From the NCBI RefSeq assembly GCF_018588585.1, contig NZ_JAEUFG010000004.1:62001-126000 (forward strand): a DNA stretch of 64,000 nucleotides, given 5' to 3'. Below the pieces are notes generated by a model. That model searched no databases and had not been told where the DNA came from. It saw nothing but the letters and a program-made list of their open reading frames with translations. Made by a program: the position numbers and the translations under genes. This DNA is from Bacillus sp. SM2101. Lineage in GTDB: Bacteria; Bacillota; Bacilli; Bacillales; SM2101. Shown here in pieces: positions 63,086 through 64,000 of this stretch (position 1 is the first letter of the stretch; each line of letters begins with the position of its first letter).

Positions 63086-64000
63086 ATGAATTTCGTGCAA
63101 CGTATTTCTATGGTATTATTAATCATTTTTGCAATCCTTTTTACTGAAACGTATGTCGTTCATGCTGAGGAAAAAAATGTACAACAAACTTACAATGAAC
63201 GAATGGGACTATACAAGAAATTTGAAGCAGTCACACAAATCCCGTGGTATTATTTAGCAGCTGTTGATCAATATGAACGTAATGTACGACGAATTAGGAG
63301 GGACATTCCTGATGACGAAGGAATTATAGGTGTTTATATTAATTCAGATATGTGGACAGGTCCCTTAAATCCAAACAAAGCTGATCAAGATCTCTATTCC
63401 ATTCAATTATTTGGCGGCATAGGAATGGACGGTGATGGTGATGGTTTAGCTGATCAGCAAAACGGGGAAGATGTTCTATATACCTTTACTCAACACTTTT
63501 TAGCTAGTGGAACAGACCATGAAAGTATTAAAATTGCATTGTGGGATTATTATAAACGTGATATATCTGTTGATGTAATATTAAGTCATGCCAAATTGTA
63601 TCAAACATATGGGAACCTAGATCTTACTCAACACGCATTTCCTGTATCTTTAAATAGTAATTACAGTTATAGAAGTACTTGGGGATACGCTAGGAGTTGG
63701 GGAGGCAGACGAAGCCACGAAGGAACTGATATTTTTGCTAATTATGGAACACCTGTACGCTCTACATGTTATGGAGTTGTTGAAATCAAGGGGTGGAATA
63801 GGCTAGGTGGCTGGAGGATAGGGATCCGTGACATTTCTAACACGTATCATTACTACGCACATTTAAATGGTTTTGCAGATAATATTAAGGTTGGTCAAGT
63901 TGTAGAACCAGGTCAGGTCATCGGCTCTGTCGGTAGCACTGGTTATGGACCACCAGGAACTGCTGGAAAATTCCCTCCTCATTTGCATTATGGAATGTAT
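63086..64000 (+). CDS. lytH: LytH-like M23 metallopeptidase (spore cortex endopeptidase), 3' end outside window
   Basis: The open frame starts MNFVQRISMVLLIIFAILFT, a signal segment, and runs to the window end. The M23/LytM domain is in the last part seen: the zinc motif SHEGTDIFANYGTPV (HxxxD) and the terminal HLHYGM (HxH). A calcium-like DGDGDGLAD stretch occurs near residue 112. LytH of B. subtilis (YunA) is an L-Ala-D-Glu endopeptidase made in the mother cell that trims cortex peptides. The order lipA-lytH matches. The start is uncertain: ATG 63086 has AAGGGAG very near; GTG 63095 has 11-nt spacing. Confidence 0.93.
   Translation, partial: MNFVQRISMVLLIIFAILFTETYVVHAEEKNVQQTYNERMGLYKKFEAVTQIPWYYLAAVDQYERNVRRIRRDIPDDEGIIGVYINSDMWTGPLNPNKADQDLYSIQLFGGIGMDGDGDGLADQQNGEDVLYTFTQHFLASGTDHESIKIALWDYYKRDISVDVILSHAKLYQTYGNLDLTQHAFPVSLNSNYSYRSTWGYARSWGGRRSHEGTDIFANYGTPVRSTCYGVVEIKGWNRLGGWRIGIRDISNTYHYYAHLNGFADNIKVGQVVEPGQVIGSVGSTGYGPPGTAGKFPPHLHYGMY

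Overview
The window is about 64 kb of AT-rich Gram-positive chromosome from an endospore-forming member of the Bacillaceae outside the B. subtilis group. The evidence is strong AGGAGG-type ribosome binding sites, frequent TTG and GTG starts, sporulation genes (an SspH-type SASP, kapB, yutH, a YhcN/YlaJ lipoprotein, lytH, a collagen-like surface protein) and long synteny with the yugO-yugI, kapB-yuxJ, yuiE-yumC and yutM-lytH stretches of the B. subtilis map. I see no phage, insertion sequence, CRISPR array, tRNA or rRNA. Most of the window is conserved housekeeping backbone. The unusual content lies in the intergenic repeats and in a few inserted genes.

Left third (1-24 kb): a truncated gene end, two small minus-strand genes and sspH are followed by mstX-yugO (Mistic and a K+ channel), yugN, pgi, the Fe-alcohol dehydrogenase yugJ, yuzA, yugI, an XRE regulator and the alanine pair alaR-alaT. 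Next come a three-gene operon coding for a beta-propeller lipoprotein, a response regulator and a histidine kinase, a MalY/PatB aminotransferase, a Cu/Zn superoxide dismutase lipoprotein, a cyclophilin lipoprotein, kapB, the yuxJ exporter, and a zinc-ribbon protein next to an ArsB/NhaD-type transporter.

Middle (24-46 kb): the secretion-stress pair cssRS, a membrane PAS-GGDEF-EAL protein with a degenerate GGDEF site, a secreted protein of unknown function, pepA, a DUF309 protein, yuiD, yuiC, yuiB, yuiA, a Nudix hydrolase, the type II NADH dehydrogenase yumB and the ferredoxin-NADP reductase yumC. An apparently inserted block follows, with a vanadium-haloperoxidase/PAP2-like protein, two glycosyltransferases, a glycosyltransferase relic and a collagen-like protein. 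This block looks like a spore-surface glycoprotein locus.

Right third (46-64 kb): the Fe-S and redox set yutM, yuzB, yutJ, yuzD and yutI with dapF, the threonine operon hom-thrC-thrB, yutH, yutG, yutF, a SufR-like Cys-rich regulator, yutE, a DUF3055 gene, yutD, yutC, lipA and the truncated lytH.

The most striking feature is the non-coding DNA. (1) A dispersed element of about 150 bp with imperfect terminal inverted repeats of about 36 bp and a conserved core GAAAAGATGCCACGAAC occurs about 20 times in 64 kb, only between genes. It is head-to-tail tandem at 8.4-8.8 and 23.8-24.3 kb and reduced to its ends at 36.4 kb. (2) A second, hairpin-forming unit of about 124 bp forms two arrays (5.4-6.1 and 56.7-57.3 kb). 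Its stems vary in a compensatory way between units, which suggests selection on structure. (3) Between the haloperoxidase-like gene and the glycosyltransferases there are two copies of a three-box DnaA-box module with identical internal spacing. I propose these three as the leads most worth following.
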